Of a stretch of 64,000 nt of DNA, positions 44,840 through 56,242 are shown piece after piece. Under the pieces are notes generated by a model. It was not told the DNA's origin and did not search any database. It worked only from the letters and a program-made list of their open reading frames with translations. Position 1 is the stretch's first letter. Each line of letters opens with the position of its first letter. The stretch lies in NCBI GenBank assembly GCA_022495005.1, contig JAGYXB010001356.1, positions 248,001 to 312,000 on the forward strand, given 5' to 3'. Position numbers and translations under genes: made by a program. This stretch comes from Rhyacophila brunnea (lineage: Eukaryota > Arthropoda > Insecta > Trichoptera > Rhyacophilidae).

Positions 44840-46130
44840 GGATATTGAATACCAGTAATCTTTGAAATATTAAAAAAACCAAAGTATATATCGATAAATA
44901 CAGCCATAAAAATTCTTTAAGACACGTTGACCTTTGAAAATATATATATATAGGTAAAAATGATAGAACTGATATTTTTTACAAATACTTATATGTATAA
45001 ATTTGATACCGTGATTGAATTAAATATTTATGAATGTACATAAAAGTTTGTAAGATTTTTAGATATTTGAAATGTCAGTATCTCACATATCTTTATTTTT
45101 TTAAATATTTGATTAATTGTGTATTTTGATCGATCAACTCTTTAATTAAAAAGTGTGCAGTAGAGTGCAGTCGAATCAGTCGTCTTTGCAGCACATAGCT
45201 TATACACTTAATTTAATAGACAATAAACTATAACGTAATAAAAAAATAACAATTAATTTATTTCCAAAAATGTAAAGGTATTTGCTTTTTTAATACCAAA
45301 AATACCAGTATTTTAGCTATTTAAAACCGGTATATTAGTATCGATAAATACTGAAAACTTTGGTTAAAAATACTGATATTGCAATCTATAGTCACATGGA
45401 CATAGTTTAGATCGTATATATTTATTTAGAGTATTTTTCAACTCATGTTCATTAAAAAATATACTATTACGTAGGTACGTATAGAATTAGATGATTGTAA
45501 ATGTCCATGAGTTTAAAATTATTTTTAATGACTTCTATATTAATTAAAATAAATGCATTTTTTCATAACCAATTGTATTTTTACGGTGTTATTTTTTTAA
45601 GTATAAATTTGGCACTACGCGTATTGAAAAATATTATTTCGCGCACGTTTCAATAATGAAGCAATTTATCTTTTAATTAAAAAAAATATTCCTAAGACCG
45701 TGACCCAAAAACTAGAGTAGCTGATTATAATTAAAAACAACTTCTCAAAGTGTCTCGGCAATGACACTAACCCCTTCAGCCCACTTTAAGCGGACGATTT
45801 ATATAACAAGTTGAAATCAATTGAACCCTAAGAGCATGAATTATTCAAAAATAGAGCGCTAAATTGCTATTTTAGTTTGTATTTCGCCCGGAGCCACACG
45901 GCGTCGCTTAAATCGTGGATTCTGTGAAAGCTTTGTCGCCTAGAAAGCTAGTCTTAAACTTGCACAAAAGCTCAGTTCATATTATATATTATCACCTCAG
46001 AAATAGGTAAGAACATATATTTTCTGTCTAAACATTAATATTATACGATTAGTATGAATTTAACCTAACTCCCAATTATCTTTTAACAGTCCGACAGGCC
46101 ATAAAGCGCAATGACAATAGTTTAATTAGT
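44840..46130. other. AT-rich stretch with one ccggtat-type end
   Basis: It holds the degraded ccggtat-type block at 45.29-45.39 kb (aaaccggtatattagtatcg, attgcaatctata) and otherwise no gene or repeat that I can name. Confidence 0.38.
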
Positions 46131-46134
46131 AATA

Positions 46135-46275
46135 GAAGTTAAATAATCACAAACACCCAGACTTTGAGAAAATTACATAAATTATTAATATATGATGACC
46201 TCACGGAGAATCGAACCCGGAGCGCCTGGATAAAAGACCAGCGCCTTACGTACTGAACTACGATGGCCGCTTATA
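46135..46275 (-). mobile_element. SINE family C (minus), best copy
   Basis: In minus sense it has gtagttcagtacgtaaggcg (A-box), ctggtcttttatccag (an anticodon arm with Lys-type TTT), B-box gggttcgattctcc, then tgaggtcat and the tail tttatgtaattttctcaaag. The acceptor ends do not pair, so it is a SINE head and not a working tRNA gene. The tail words place it with the copies at 24.1 and 41-42 kb. Confidence 0.62.
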
Positions 46276-46283
46276 TGAATATG

Positions 46284-46503
46284 TACGCGGCATAAGCGTT
46301 GGACTATCACGCCGTGGGTCTCAGGTTCGAATCCTGGGTCTGGTAAGTACACATATTGTTTTTCAATTTGTGTCTGTCAGGGTATGGACCTAATAGGTTG
46401 AGCAAGTGGCTGACATCCATTTCTCGTAAAAAACAAAATCTGTTAATACAAACCTCTACTCTGTGGAGGCCCATATGATCCTATTAGGATCGGACATGGT
46501 CGG
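46284..46503 (+). mobile_element. SINE family B, plus copy
   Basis: It has cggcataagcgttggacta (A-box region), B-box ggttcgaatcc, gtacacatattg, ggacctaataggttgagc, caagtggctgacatcc and the 3' block gatcctattaggatcgg. The first ~15 bp of the head are lost. Confidence 0.86.
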
Positions 46504-46509
46504 AAAATT

Positions 46510-48900
46510 AAGTACAGAACTATATTATAATATTGGTTGTCTTCTTTTTCAATATAACCTACAATACGCATTACATATTAAATTGTCATTGTAGTTTGAA
46601 GTCCTGGTCAATTTGTCATTTTGTCCTGGTTTATAATGTTATATATTTTCTGATCTACTCGCAAAAAAATTAATTATTTGACCTGACGTGGGAATTCGAT
46701 TTCAAATAGGGATTAAATTTCTTTTCCAAACTACTGTACATATTTTCCAGATCAACGTCCAGTAAGGCTTTCCTAGGAGATTTTCTATCAACTATCATGC
46801 TGATGAAAATACGCTATCATGAATTGAGTATCTACTTGATGTCCATTCAGTGATAATTATATCATGATTTTGTGTTAAATGAATAATTTATTCATTCCCA
46901 TTTAGATTGTCAATAAAACATTTTTGGTAACATAGTTTTTCTATATAATTCTAAAATTTTAAAAACAAGTAAACTGCGAGATAGATTAACTTCCGTTAAC
47001 TACAAGTTAAATATAAACAGCCGACATATTACGTAAATATGTTTACCTAATCTTTTTGTCCATCATTTCAGTATCTTATAGTTTCACTTACATTTCACCT
47101 CCATCATACTTACCTGCCGCACGTGCGTCTAGATGGGTACTATAACGTAATATCTCCGAGATAAGATAAACAATAGAAATTTCCTGAGTACCTAGCCTAG
47201 ATGTTTCCACCCTCCACCCTTTCCTGAAACAGAAAGTCTGCCTGTATATTAACCTCGAAAACTTAGGGGAGGTTTATGTCCCATAATAAATTTATTAGCG
47301 CACCGGAGAGTGGAAACGGGGGTTGAATTTTTCCATGGAATGAATTTTCAGACAACCCCCGCCCCCCGCAGGCTTTCGTGAGCTTAACACGTTTGTGTTT
47401 TATATAGTAATATTAGAAGGGGGCAAAAACCTGGTCGGGAATATTTTTAATACAGACAATTTAGATGATTTTTCTTTGCCATGTTTTCATATATTTTTCG
47501 TGCGTAGTTACTTAAACAAAATTGAGTGTCAGCCAAAGTTATGTATGTAATTATACATAGCGTACGGTGACTTTTGGTTGTAGGGATGCTTTTGAAAAAA
47601 TGCATCCCTACTGTTTGCTACATTCTATCTAATTAGGGTTTTTAACTAATTATTGCTTGGTGGACGGTCTATAAAGTAAAATAGAGTATAATAAATATTA
47701 CAGAGTAGGCTGACTGCTATATTTTAAACATATTTATTTAATAATATTCAATATATTATATTATAACGTGATCATTTACAAACTACCGTGAACGTCTCAA
47801 GCATGACCCCCACAGAGGGTGGAATGACAAGGCTCTAGCCTGGGGGCCAAGACTTAGGGAAAGCTCGCGTGCCAGGTCAATCAGTTAAGTGAGATAAATA
47901 CAAAAAAGTCGTCTGTGGGGTGCTCTTTTGCAAAAAAAAATATGAAACATTTTAAATATGTGGTTGTGTGATGTAATTTAATATGATATGAGGATTGATG
48001 CAAATTCGAGGGTAGAAATTAATTTTATAATATTTTTTTCTAATTAATAAAATGACAATTTTTGTCAGGGTTACATGTTGCTTGGCAACCACAAAAAGGA
48101 GTAGAAATTAGTTCTTCATACTGTCAGTTAATCAAGAATATTTATTTAAAAATACAAAAAATCGCTAAAAATACATGGTATATCCTTAATTTTACCTCCC
48201 GGAATTCCATTTGGGGAACAATTCTGTAGTAAATTACACTGCCCTTAATCTTAGCGATAGGTATGGGCGGCCTTCAAACGTCCTCGCCTGGGGGCCCGAT
48301 TTAGGATGTGGGGGCTACGGTCTCAAGTAATAATATAAAGAAGTAGTGTACTTTGGAAGCTGAAGACGCACCCGGCGCGTAATGACCCGGCGGCCGATCG
48401 ATGTAATTAACGTGCATTTTAAAGTTGGTAATTAAAAAATCATTATGTAGTCAGCAGCGAATGAAGTAAAATTTACTTATATTATAAATATTATTAAATC
48501 GTAAATCGTTGAATATTTCTAGAGATGCTGCACATCTATCTATCTATTTAATTAATCTATGATAATTAATCTATCAACTTCTTTAACTAGCAAGCTCGTA
48601 TCGTTTTGAGAAATAATTTCATACAAGTAATATTGTAAAAACAATTACTGTAGATGTCTTAATCACTAACGTACAACACCCTGTCATGCCCCAAAATGAG
48701 AGCATAGTACAAACACAAAGTCGTGCTACTTCCCTCGGTCTATCGCCATGTCAAGCGCCTCTCATCATGTAAGATCTGCAGTGCGTAGATCACTTTTATA
48801 GCACCGCTTCAGAGTAAGAGAGGGTTGGCAACTGCGACGAAACCTTTGGAATTGTAGGTCTTCGTCTGAATGTGGCTTAGATTAAATCCATGTGCAGTAA
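46510..48900. other. mostly single-copy AT-rich DNA
   Basis: Apart from the exon candidate at 47.11-47.22 kb, no gene is supported. GC-richer islets lie at 47.27-47.39 kb and 48.36-48.42 kb. The words cctgggggccaaga (47.84 kb) and cctgggggcccgat (48.28 kb) may be two pieces of one old element. Confidence 0.35.
47108..47240 (-). other. candidate exon, minus strand (110 nt)
   Basis: On the minus strand, ctttctgtttcag precedes 47223 and ggcag/gtaagtat follows 47114, giving a strong donor and a fair acceptor around 110 nt. One of the three frames is open across the whole segment (36 codons, beginning KGWRVETS and ending LDARAA). No homology is recognised. It is not repeated in the window. Confidence 0.3.
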
Positions 48901-49134
48901 TGAATACATTAATAAAGATATTCATCTGCGGGTTTCCGGTCGAGCTGATGACCATATTCAAATACTAGCTGCCACAGTTGTAATCTTTCCATTAAAATTA
49001 GAATCCGTATTGATGTAGTGGGGTATCTACATTCAGCCAATTTGGAGTCGCATAATTATATAATACAGCCTAGACCTCCAGACTGTATTCTATGAGAACT
49101 TAATTTTGTTTTTTTAAACGCGTGCAAGCTACTT

Positions 49135-49296
49135 TTATCTCGTATAGTTTTGAGCTTTGAAAATCAATGATGCCACCCAATCTTGGCGGTACATTGGTAC
49201 GACCGCATTACAAACACGCTCAATATCATCAGCGGACACGGTAAGAGTGCGGTGTTTGATGTAATCACGAAAATACGTTTCACGTAGTCGGGACAT
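49135..49296 (-). CDS. unrecognised 53-codon ORF, possible transposon relic
   Basis: The minus strand from ATG at 49296 reads MSRLRETYFRDYIKHRT and then SADDIERVCNAVVPMYR, ending TAA at 49135-49137. Composition is more protein-like than that of other frames here (few Lys/Phe/Ile runs), and in-frame stops lie just upstream. No family is recognised; a piece of a transposase or other selfish gene is a fair guess. Confidence 0.3.
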   Translation of the reverse strand: MSRLRETYFRDYIKHRTLTVSADDIERVCNAVVPMYRQDWVASLIFKAQNYTR

Positions 49297-50235
49297 GTTT
49301 TACAGATGTTATAAGAGAGTGCGAGACTCAGTAATATATTTTGAACCTTAAACTGTCTGACCTGATTATTAATGTAATATTAGTTGTGATGGTCATTTCA
49401 ATTAATATGGTTTAAAATCGGTCATCAATTAAATAAAATCAAGTACAATATACAATACTTACTGTAAATTATTTAATAAATATCTTAGTAGATTCGCTTA
49501 GCATTCTCAACCGACAAATTATTATGTCTGGAACCATTTGACTTTCAAATAACCCTTACTTTAAAGGATTTTCCAATCGATCGGTATAACTAATTATTTT
49601 CAAAGTAAGCATTCTTACTGGGGAACCATGCATAATATTATATGTTTAGTTATGTAAAGTTATCCTGAGTGGTATGTAATAAATTTTAATATCTCAGAGT
49701 CATATCTGATATCATATTTCAAATAGACGAACTCGCTTTCTGTTGTAACTAACGTCTAGCTAAGCTAAGTAACGAATGAAACTTTCTACGAGTACGGTCT
49801 TGTGTAATTTTACTAAATGATATCAGGCCCAAACTGAAATGTGGCGCTTTTGAGCTTTTGAATAATATCTTCAAAAGTGACTTCCCATTATGTGTTCAGC
49901 ATAAAGTGTTCAGCCTAGGATGAGTATGAAAAGGTGCATGTTAGACTTAACGAAACGATGAAAAAAACTATTAGAAAAGGAGGCAGAAATAACTAGACGA
50001 AATGATAAAACTCACTAAGTAATGGAAAGTTTTGTTGCTGGATATATGTGATAGTAAAAAATAAATCTCTCAATATTTCATGATTAATTAAATGATGATT
50101 TATTTTTAGCATGGACTCATCATCTAGCCTGAAGGAAAAACAATAGTTTGGAAAAGCTCATCGTCGACGGAAAGTTCTAAGGTCAACGATAATAGAAATA
50201 TCGTGATTGCTCGAGAATATAAAAAGTGTCACAAT

Positions 50236-50870
50236 TATGGATTGCAATACCGAATTAAATAGCAATACCGGTTTTCGTTAAAACCCTTTACTGCATAGTG
50301 TCGTAAATTTGCGACATTTCAAACTACTTCGATATAGCCAAAGCCTTTTATGTAAATTATCAAATAATATGCTTTTTCGATGCCTAAAAAACTGTTTTAC
50401 TATAAACATCCTAACATCCAAAAAAATCATGCAGTAAAGGGTTAAAACTTGTAGAACAAATAAAACCATTTATATTTTACAGAAAAAATATCTAAATTCT
50501 TAAATATTATGTTAACATTTTAAAATATGTATAGATAATAATATGGTAGAGATACTGATTTCTATAAATATTTTGAATTTATTGATAATTTGAACTAAAA
50601 TAATATAGTATCAAGAAGGGTAGTTTATCAAGCTAGTGCTGCAAGAAAAGCCCTTCCAGATTTATACAGTCACAAATAATAATATTACTGTGGAATAATT
50701 AATTACAAATATTTTCTTTCTGGTTAAACATATTATTATGTTAATTCATTGCGAACAATTTATTTATATACCTATATAGAATTATTATGATGAATTTTAT
50801 TTCATTATTATTTCACTTTAGTTATATAGGTAGGATTTAAGTATCAATAAAATAAATACTTCAATCCCTA
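50236..50870. mobile_element. possible ccggtat-type element containing a MITE
   Basis: The left end tatggattgcaataccg and the inverted right end tagggattgaagtat resemble each other and the end at 39.22 kb. No target duplication is seen. It contains the 158-bp MITE below. Evidence is limited to the ends. Confidence 0.35.
50278..50447. mobile_element. 158-bp MITE
   Basis: The element lies at 50284-50441, starting ccctttactgcat and ending atgcagtaaaggg. TTAAAA flanks both sides (50278-50283 and 50442-50447). A small internal palindrome (gtcgtaaatttgcgac) follows the left end. The 63-codon minus frame is its by-product. A TTAA-type target would suggest piggyBac, but the flank is six bases, so the class is open. 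Confidence 0.75.
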
Positions 50871-50878
50871 GTTATGAT

Positions 50879-51009
50879 GTTCAATTACGTATCTGGAAAT
50901 TTGTACGTAAACAGTTCACCGCAGGACACTTATTACGGTATTCGCGGCACACGAATAAGTGTCCCACGATGAACTGCATGCGTATAACTTACTTGTAACC
51001 GTTCAATTA
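50879..51009. mobile_element. 113-bp minimal Mutator-like fold-back element with exact 9-bp duplication
   Basis: The element lies at 50888-51000, flanked by gttcaatta at 50879-50887 and 51001-51009. It is nearly only two inverted arms: gtacgtaaacagttcaccg, acacttatt on the left and aataagtgt, cacgatgaactgca on the right, with about 20 bp between. It is an internally deleted relative of the element at 30.60-30.98 kb. Confidence 0.85.
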
Positions 51010-51359
51010 TGCAGGATACAAAATGAAGTTGTTTATTTTTACATGCCAAAATAAAGAAATACTAAATAAAATTTACATTGGTTGGCTACCATGATTATAA
51101 TATTCTACCACTTTGCCGTTAACATTAATTTTATACACAACTTGACTGTTTATCGGTTTTATCTTATACGGAAGTTAAGTGTGTTGTTAATAAAAAATAT
51201 TTCAGGTAGGTAAGCTTTAGGTTTATACCTACAGAGGCCCTTTGATCTAACCATGGAACCACCCTCCTTTCTCGTTTAGTCTTTTGAAGAACTTAGTATG
51301 CAAACTTAAAGTAAGGGTTTTGTGTTGATTAGTAATAATTATTACGATAGATACAGAAA

Positions 51360-51440
51360 CTGCAGTAACTAGGGACCGTGAAGAGTGGAAAGAGCTAGGG
51401 AAAGCATTCAGCCATCAGTGGATTGATGATATTCTTTATA
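51360..51440 (+). pseudogene. LINE 3' terminus, short
   Basis: The plus frame reads DREEWKELGKAFSHQWIDD, as in the other LINE termini, without a microsatellite tail. Confidence 0.46.
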
Positions 51441-51859
51441 TTAAGAAAAAGAGAAATATTGGACATCATTTATAAACATCTCATGCATATACCCACTACT
51501 ATCCGACAACAAGACCCATATGGAAGACTTCTCAGTAACGTACCTGTCAAGGCGACAACGCGTGTTTAAATAATATAATATCGTCTCTCTTTTTAGATGT
51601 CACTCCTTTTCTTTTTAGCAATATGCCAAAAGTTTACTAATAATAATTTTAATATCACTCCTTCTCGTTTTATATATATATATATATATGTTATATTGAT
51701 TTTAAAAAGCATCAAATTACGTAAATTGATAGATACATACACCACGCAAGTGTAAAATAATGTAATGATAAATTTATAGGCGTTCGTCATTTGAAATGGA
51801 AGTGAAATTAACTGCAAAGGAGGGGCCAATAGTAAAATTCTTTTTTAGAAAAAAAAATA

Positions 51860-52160
51860 TATATATGACACCCAACGGGACTCAAACCTGTAACCGCTGC
51901 ATTTGCGCCAGTGCGTTTCTTCAATTTAGCTACGGTTACTATACTTAATTACGATGATTTTAAAGATTATCAATTAGATGCCTTAATTCCTAACCGACGT
52001 CATGGATCACTCCAATAATTAGTTTATATCGCGAATACAGCGGTTAAACGTTCAATTCCCGGAGGGTGTCGTTTTTTTTATGCAATTATGTAAGTATGTT
52101 TAATATATAGAATGTTACATTCTCATATCGTTGGATAAAAGAAATAGTTTATTAAAAAAG
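51860..52160. mobile_element. palindromic tRNA-headed element
   Basis: The left head, in minus sense, shows gacacccaacgggactc (B-box complement) and accgctgc at 51867-51900. The right head, plus, shows gcggttaaacgttcaattcc and ggagggtgtc at 52040-52070, an inverted match. The right tail has tatgtaagtatgtttaat, gttacattctcat, ggataaaagaaatag. The centre ccttaattcctaaccgacg is shared with 9.51 kb. Confidence 0.66.
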
Positions 52161-52330
52161 AGATAATGTCAAAAACATAATTCAGATTATCTTCTCCTTC
52201 TTTCTATCTATTAATTCCATATCTGCAAAACACGAGCAAATACTGCGAATCGATGAATCCATATTGCTTGACAATTTTTTTACGTGTTAGATGATTAATT
52301 ATGAATATCAAACCGATTAACAAACTGTAT

Positions 52331-52632
52331 CTGCGCATCTATTATATACACAAGACTGCTTTCGGCCGCTATCTAGGGTAGGAAAGTAGCCAAGTATTAG
52401 CACTTATTATAATAATTACAATAAGTTAGTTGTAATTGTTACAATAAGTGCTATGTTTTAACAGCACATCTCTTGGCTGTGATAAATTTTAGAATGAGAT
52501 AGACAATTTTGACAGTTCTGATGGCTAACTTATTGTAATTGTTACAATAAGTGCTAGTATTTCGATACTTTCCTACCCTAGATAACTGCCGTAGCGGCTG
52601 AAAGCAGTCTTGTATATAGAATAGATGCGCAG
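52331..52632. mobile_element. 302-bp element with ~105-bp inverted arms and nested palindromes
   Basis: Both ends read inward ctgcgcatctatt, agactgctttc, gccgcta, tctagggtaggaaagta, tagcacttatt. Inside the arms the word cttattgtaattgttacaat is itself a near-palindrome and occurs in both orientations. An AT dinucleotide flanks both sides, but the flank is palindromic so the true duplication is uncertain. No coding capacity; the 80-codon minus frame is arm sequence. Confidence 0.85.
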
Positions 52633-53194
52633 ATGTGGTATAAGACCGCACGTAACCAATATCATTATCCACAGCATTTGATGGCAACAACACGCTGCGG
52701 ACTGCATTTTCTAGACTGTTTTTGTGACGTTATTATATACTGCATTGCAACTAGCTGCGGCGTTCTACAGCTGATAATCACCACTGTCTCCGACAATTTC
52801 GTATTAGATGTAGAATATGTTTTTGCATATTGTAATTTCAACTAAATAAATTCGAATATAAATTTACATCAATTTCACATACGGTTAGCGAAATTTGTCA
52901 CGCGTAATTAACTTTGACAACTACTTTGCGGTGAGCCATTTTGTGAATTTGAAAAAACCTCGCCTTTGCACGATGTATATTCTACATCGTAATAAATTAA
53001 ATAAAACTCCCCCGCAATTAACTGTCATTTTACGTCAAATTAAGACGTATTAATGACTACTTTTGGTTCAGTTTGACAGACAATTTAATTTGCTGTATAT
53101 TTTACTAAAAGAATGATATTTTTACGGTCGACACAATATTATATACTTACATTACTAAAATAAACAAAACGAATACATGGTTGTGGCTGTCATC

Positions 53195-53570
53195 ATCTTA
53201 GAAATAGAGACCACCAGTTGTTTATTCTCCCAAGGTGCAGAACCAACCTGCCACTGGTAATGCCAATTGGGAGGGCGATAACTGTGTTCAACGAAATTGC
53301 TTCGGGTGTTGATATATTCCACCTACGTAAGAATGAGTTTAGGTGGATGTTGTTTTATAAAATCTTAAAATAGGGTCTGCTTAACTCATCCGGTGTACTT
53401 CCTTGTACCTATCTAATTCATCTACTGATATATCTCTTTTTTTATGTAATACTGTTATATTTATATATCTTTGTTTCTAAATGTCATGTTGTGAACGTCT
53501 TAAACTTATAATTTGTAATGTCCGCAATATGTTAAAAAAAATAAATGAATTGAATTGAATTGAATTGAAT
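53195..53570 (+). mobile_element. LINE 3' untranslated region with TGAAT microsatellite
   Basis: It matches 7600-7890 over its length (ccaccagttgtttattctcc, ccaacctgccactgg, ttcaacgaaattgc, gatatattccacct, cttaactcatccggtg) and ends ctaaatgtcatgttgtgaac, then (TGAAT)5 at 53546-53570. This is the 3' end of the Jockey-like LINE whose reading frame end is at 7.3-7.6 kb. Confidence 0.78.
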
Positions 53571-53696
53571 CATCATAACACGTAAAACAATAGCTTTAGG
53601 GTCATCATGTCGTCTCAAGTTGTACTTAGGCTGGTATATCCTCCTCCAATCAGGGATTCCAATCGCTCATTTATTCACTACGATTATGTTCCAATG

Positions 53697-53800
53697 CGTT
53701 ACGTATACATTGTACGTAAAACATTTCACTGTGGCACAGCTCATCGTGAGCTTTCTTATCGGAAAGAGATGACCGTACGCTATACGTTATTAATTATTAA
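53697..53800 (-). repeat. Mutator-like element, truncated right end (inverted)
   Basis: It has ttgtacgtaaaacatttcac, cacagctcatcgtgagc, gagatgaccgtacgc, the inverse of the right end at 30.33-30.42 kb. The rest is missing. The 86-codon plus frame across it is a by-product. Confidence 0.55.
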
Positions 53801-53867
53801 ATATCAAATGGCGAATGAAGATAACCGCTTTGACTACGGACCATTAGACCAGTCAGTTTTTGACTAG

Positions 53868-54210
53868 ATATAGTGGCTTCGCTGGCAGGCTCTATGAGCT
53901 TGGACTTGTTACCCATTCAACATGTCCATGTAGTGAAGAGAAGCAGGACACAAACCACATCCTCTGGGAATGTCGTAAAATACGTACGTAAAGGGTTCTC
54001 AAATTGGTTCGCCTCATCATGAAGATCTCTTCAAATTAACTCAAACCATACCTACGTGAGTTCATGATGACATAAGTCGTGGGTAACTGCTCCTGTGATA
54101 TTCCCAATCATAAAAAATACTGATGCTTTACATCCAAATATAGTGTTTTATGAAACGCCTGATTAAGACCTAGTGTAGTGCGAGGTAGGTGTGATTTGGT
54201 CGGCCCATTA
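53868..54210 (+). pseudogene. LINE RNase H-tail fragment and 3' region
   Basis: The plus strand from 53868 reads YSGFAGRLYELGLVTHSTC with PCSEEKQDTNHILWECRKI, the zinc-knuckle motif CxCx8HxxxxC of Jockey-type LINE tails. Downstream DNA (54.08-54.19 kb) is shared with 14.63-14.77 kb and is likely the 3' untranslated region. Confidence 0.55.
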
Positions 54211-54564
54211 ACTTAAATGTCAAAAATGTATTACACTCCAAGTATAATTTTTCTTTCAAATGTCAGAAAACCATTTTCATTCATTAGTGATGACCCAATA
54301 TTCTTATACATATTGTAGACTAACTTCAACATATCCTATATATTATCTAGAAAATCGTTATCTGCGCTATCATTTTCGATTTTATGTGTTTATATATTCC
54401 AAAGTAACAATAATTGTCAACTATCTAAATTCGTATTCTGACTTCTGTATCGACATTATTATTCGAGACGATTATTTTATGAAATGAGTTATATCCAAGG
54501 ATTGTGAGTATAATTGTCGCGTGGCTGTCTGTCTATGTGCTTATGATGAAAATTATTCTATCAG

Positions 54565-55134
54565 TTTTGGGGGTCAGAAGTCAGAAGCAGATGGCGGTAA
54601 GTCGACTTTTATCTAAAATGATATTTTGGTGCCAATTTTTAAATGAGATTAATATCTACGAGAAGCAGATTGCGACAAGTCCAAAAATGTTGTACTTTTA
54701 AAGATAAATCATAAATCTGTGCAGTAAGTCCTCTACCCTGTAGAATCAGAATGCAGCAGAGTGACTTATCGCATTACGCTTCTAAATTGTGACAATTATA
54801 TCGACTACAATATATGAAAAATGTTGGACTTACTTCATTGCGCTATTAAAGTTTTTCATTTGGCTGGCTACATTTTCAGTGGCAGAGTGAAGTAAGTCCA
54901 CTTCTTATTTCGCATTTAATGCTATTTATATTAAAAGACGCACTAATTTTGATATGTAACATTTAAAAAAAAATTAAGAACATTATGTTTTTATACTGAA
55001 ATAAAAAAAAAACCATCATTGTCTGTCTCATTTGTTATATTTTACCATTCAAAACAGTTTAAAATTTTAAAACTGCTCCCCTGAACAATTTCACTTTTGT
55101 GACTTACCGCTTTCTGCTTCTGAACCCAAGAGTT
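54565..55134. mobile_element. ~562-bp inverted-repeat element rich in gtaagtc words
   Basis: The left end ttgggggtcagaag, cagaagcagatggcggtaag matches the inverted right end cttgggttcagaagcag, aaagcggtaag. AGTT may be duplicated at the outer edges (54564-54567 and 55131-55134). The interior repeats gtaagtc or its inverse several times. The gtaagt here is transposon sequence, not a splice donor. Confidence 0.7.
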
Positions 55135-55139
55135 GTAAA

Positions 55140-56235
55140 AAGCCTATCAACCTAAAGTTAATTTGGTTTATAAGACACAATATAAATAATCGTAGTCACG
55201 TCAAATTTTCATGCTTCATCGTCAGTTTATTTTTTTATAATTTAGTGTACTTACATAATATTAATAATAATATATTATAATATTTCAACATCACGTAACA
55301 TAATTTCATATAATACTTAAATCATCATTTATAAAAAAATATATTAAATGGAAAGTCATAATTATCTTAAATTTACGCTAACTATAGAAATAAAAACTTA
55401 ACTAGGTTTTTTTTTAAATTTTATATTAAGAATATTAAAAATATATCGTTCTTTTAATACAACCGTATTTTTTGAGATTTTGAATATTTTACTGTTATCA
55501 TAATAAAATCATGACTCATGATTATATGCAATATTTAGTAATGAAAAAATATATTAAATATGTTAATTGTTATATTTTCGGCAACTTTTGAGAAAAATAT
55601 CGTCATTGTTTATATGAATGGGTGAAATGAACTCAAATACTACTATCATCAAAAAATTGGAGAAGGGCTTGTCAAACGTTTGCCTGATTTAAATTACAGT
55701 CATGAAGACGTTGGTAAAGCGGTCATCTATGATGAGTATTATATTGTTATTATGCCGACAGTGTTATATTAAATAATGTTTGATGGCATTTGGGTTATTG
55801 CGGCGAGTTATTTGTATTATTATGTAAGTACACCCAACAAAGTTATTTACAATACAGGGGTCAGGTGACAGAGGTATATTAATCAAAACGGTGTAACGTA
55901 ATAATTTTAGGGGTAATGGAGTTCTAAAAAGAATACAAAATATCATACAGCGTATGCATTATATTAAAAATATAAATATATCACATGGTTTTAAAACACG
56001 TATGAACTTAAAAATAATGTACAATAATATAATATCTTGTACCACACCATGAAGACTGGGTTAATCTGAGACGAAAAAACCTCCTGCTATCGATGTATAT
56101 CAAAAAGTTTTGTTTATTTTTGTCGTACCTATGTGTAACAATTCTTATTAAAGCATGTTTGGCTGTTTGACACTTTTATTACTTCGTTTGAGAGAAATTT
56201 ATTCTTATAGGATGGTTTTTATTTATTTATAACTT
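55140..56235. other. very AT-rich stretch, nothing recognised
   Basis: It contains long TA-rich segments and a small palindrome around cagtttaaaattttaaaactg-like sequence at 55.05-55.08 kb. No gene. Confidence 0.35.
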
Positions 56236-56242
56236 AGAAACA

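Noticed and set aside
46194..46275. Functional tRNA-Lys gene (minus)
   Set aside because: The anticodon arm and B-box look good, but the acceptor ends do not pair and the downstream tail is shared with two other loci, so it is a SINE head.
54560..54605. ggcg/gtaagt as a splice donor
   Set aside because: The gtaagt is part of the terminal inverted repeat of the element at 54.57-55.13 kb and recurs at its other end.
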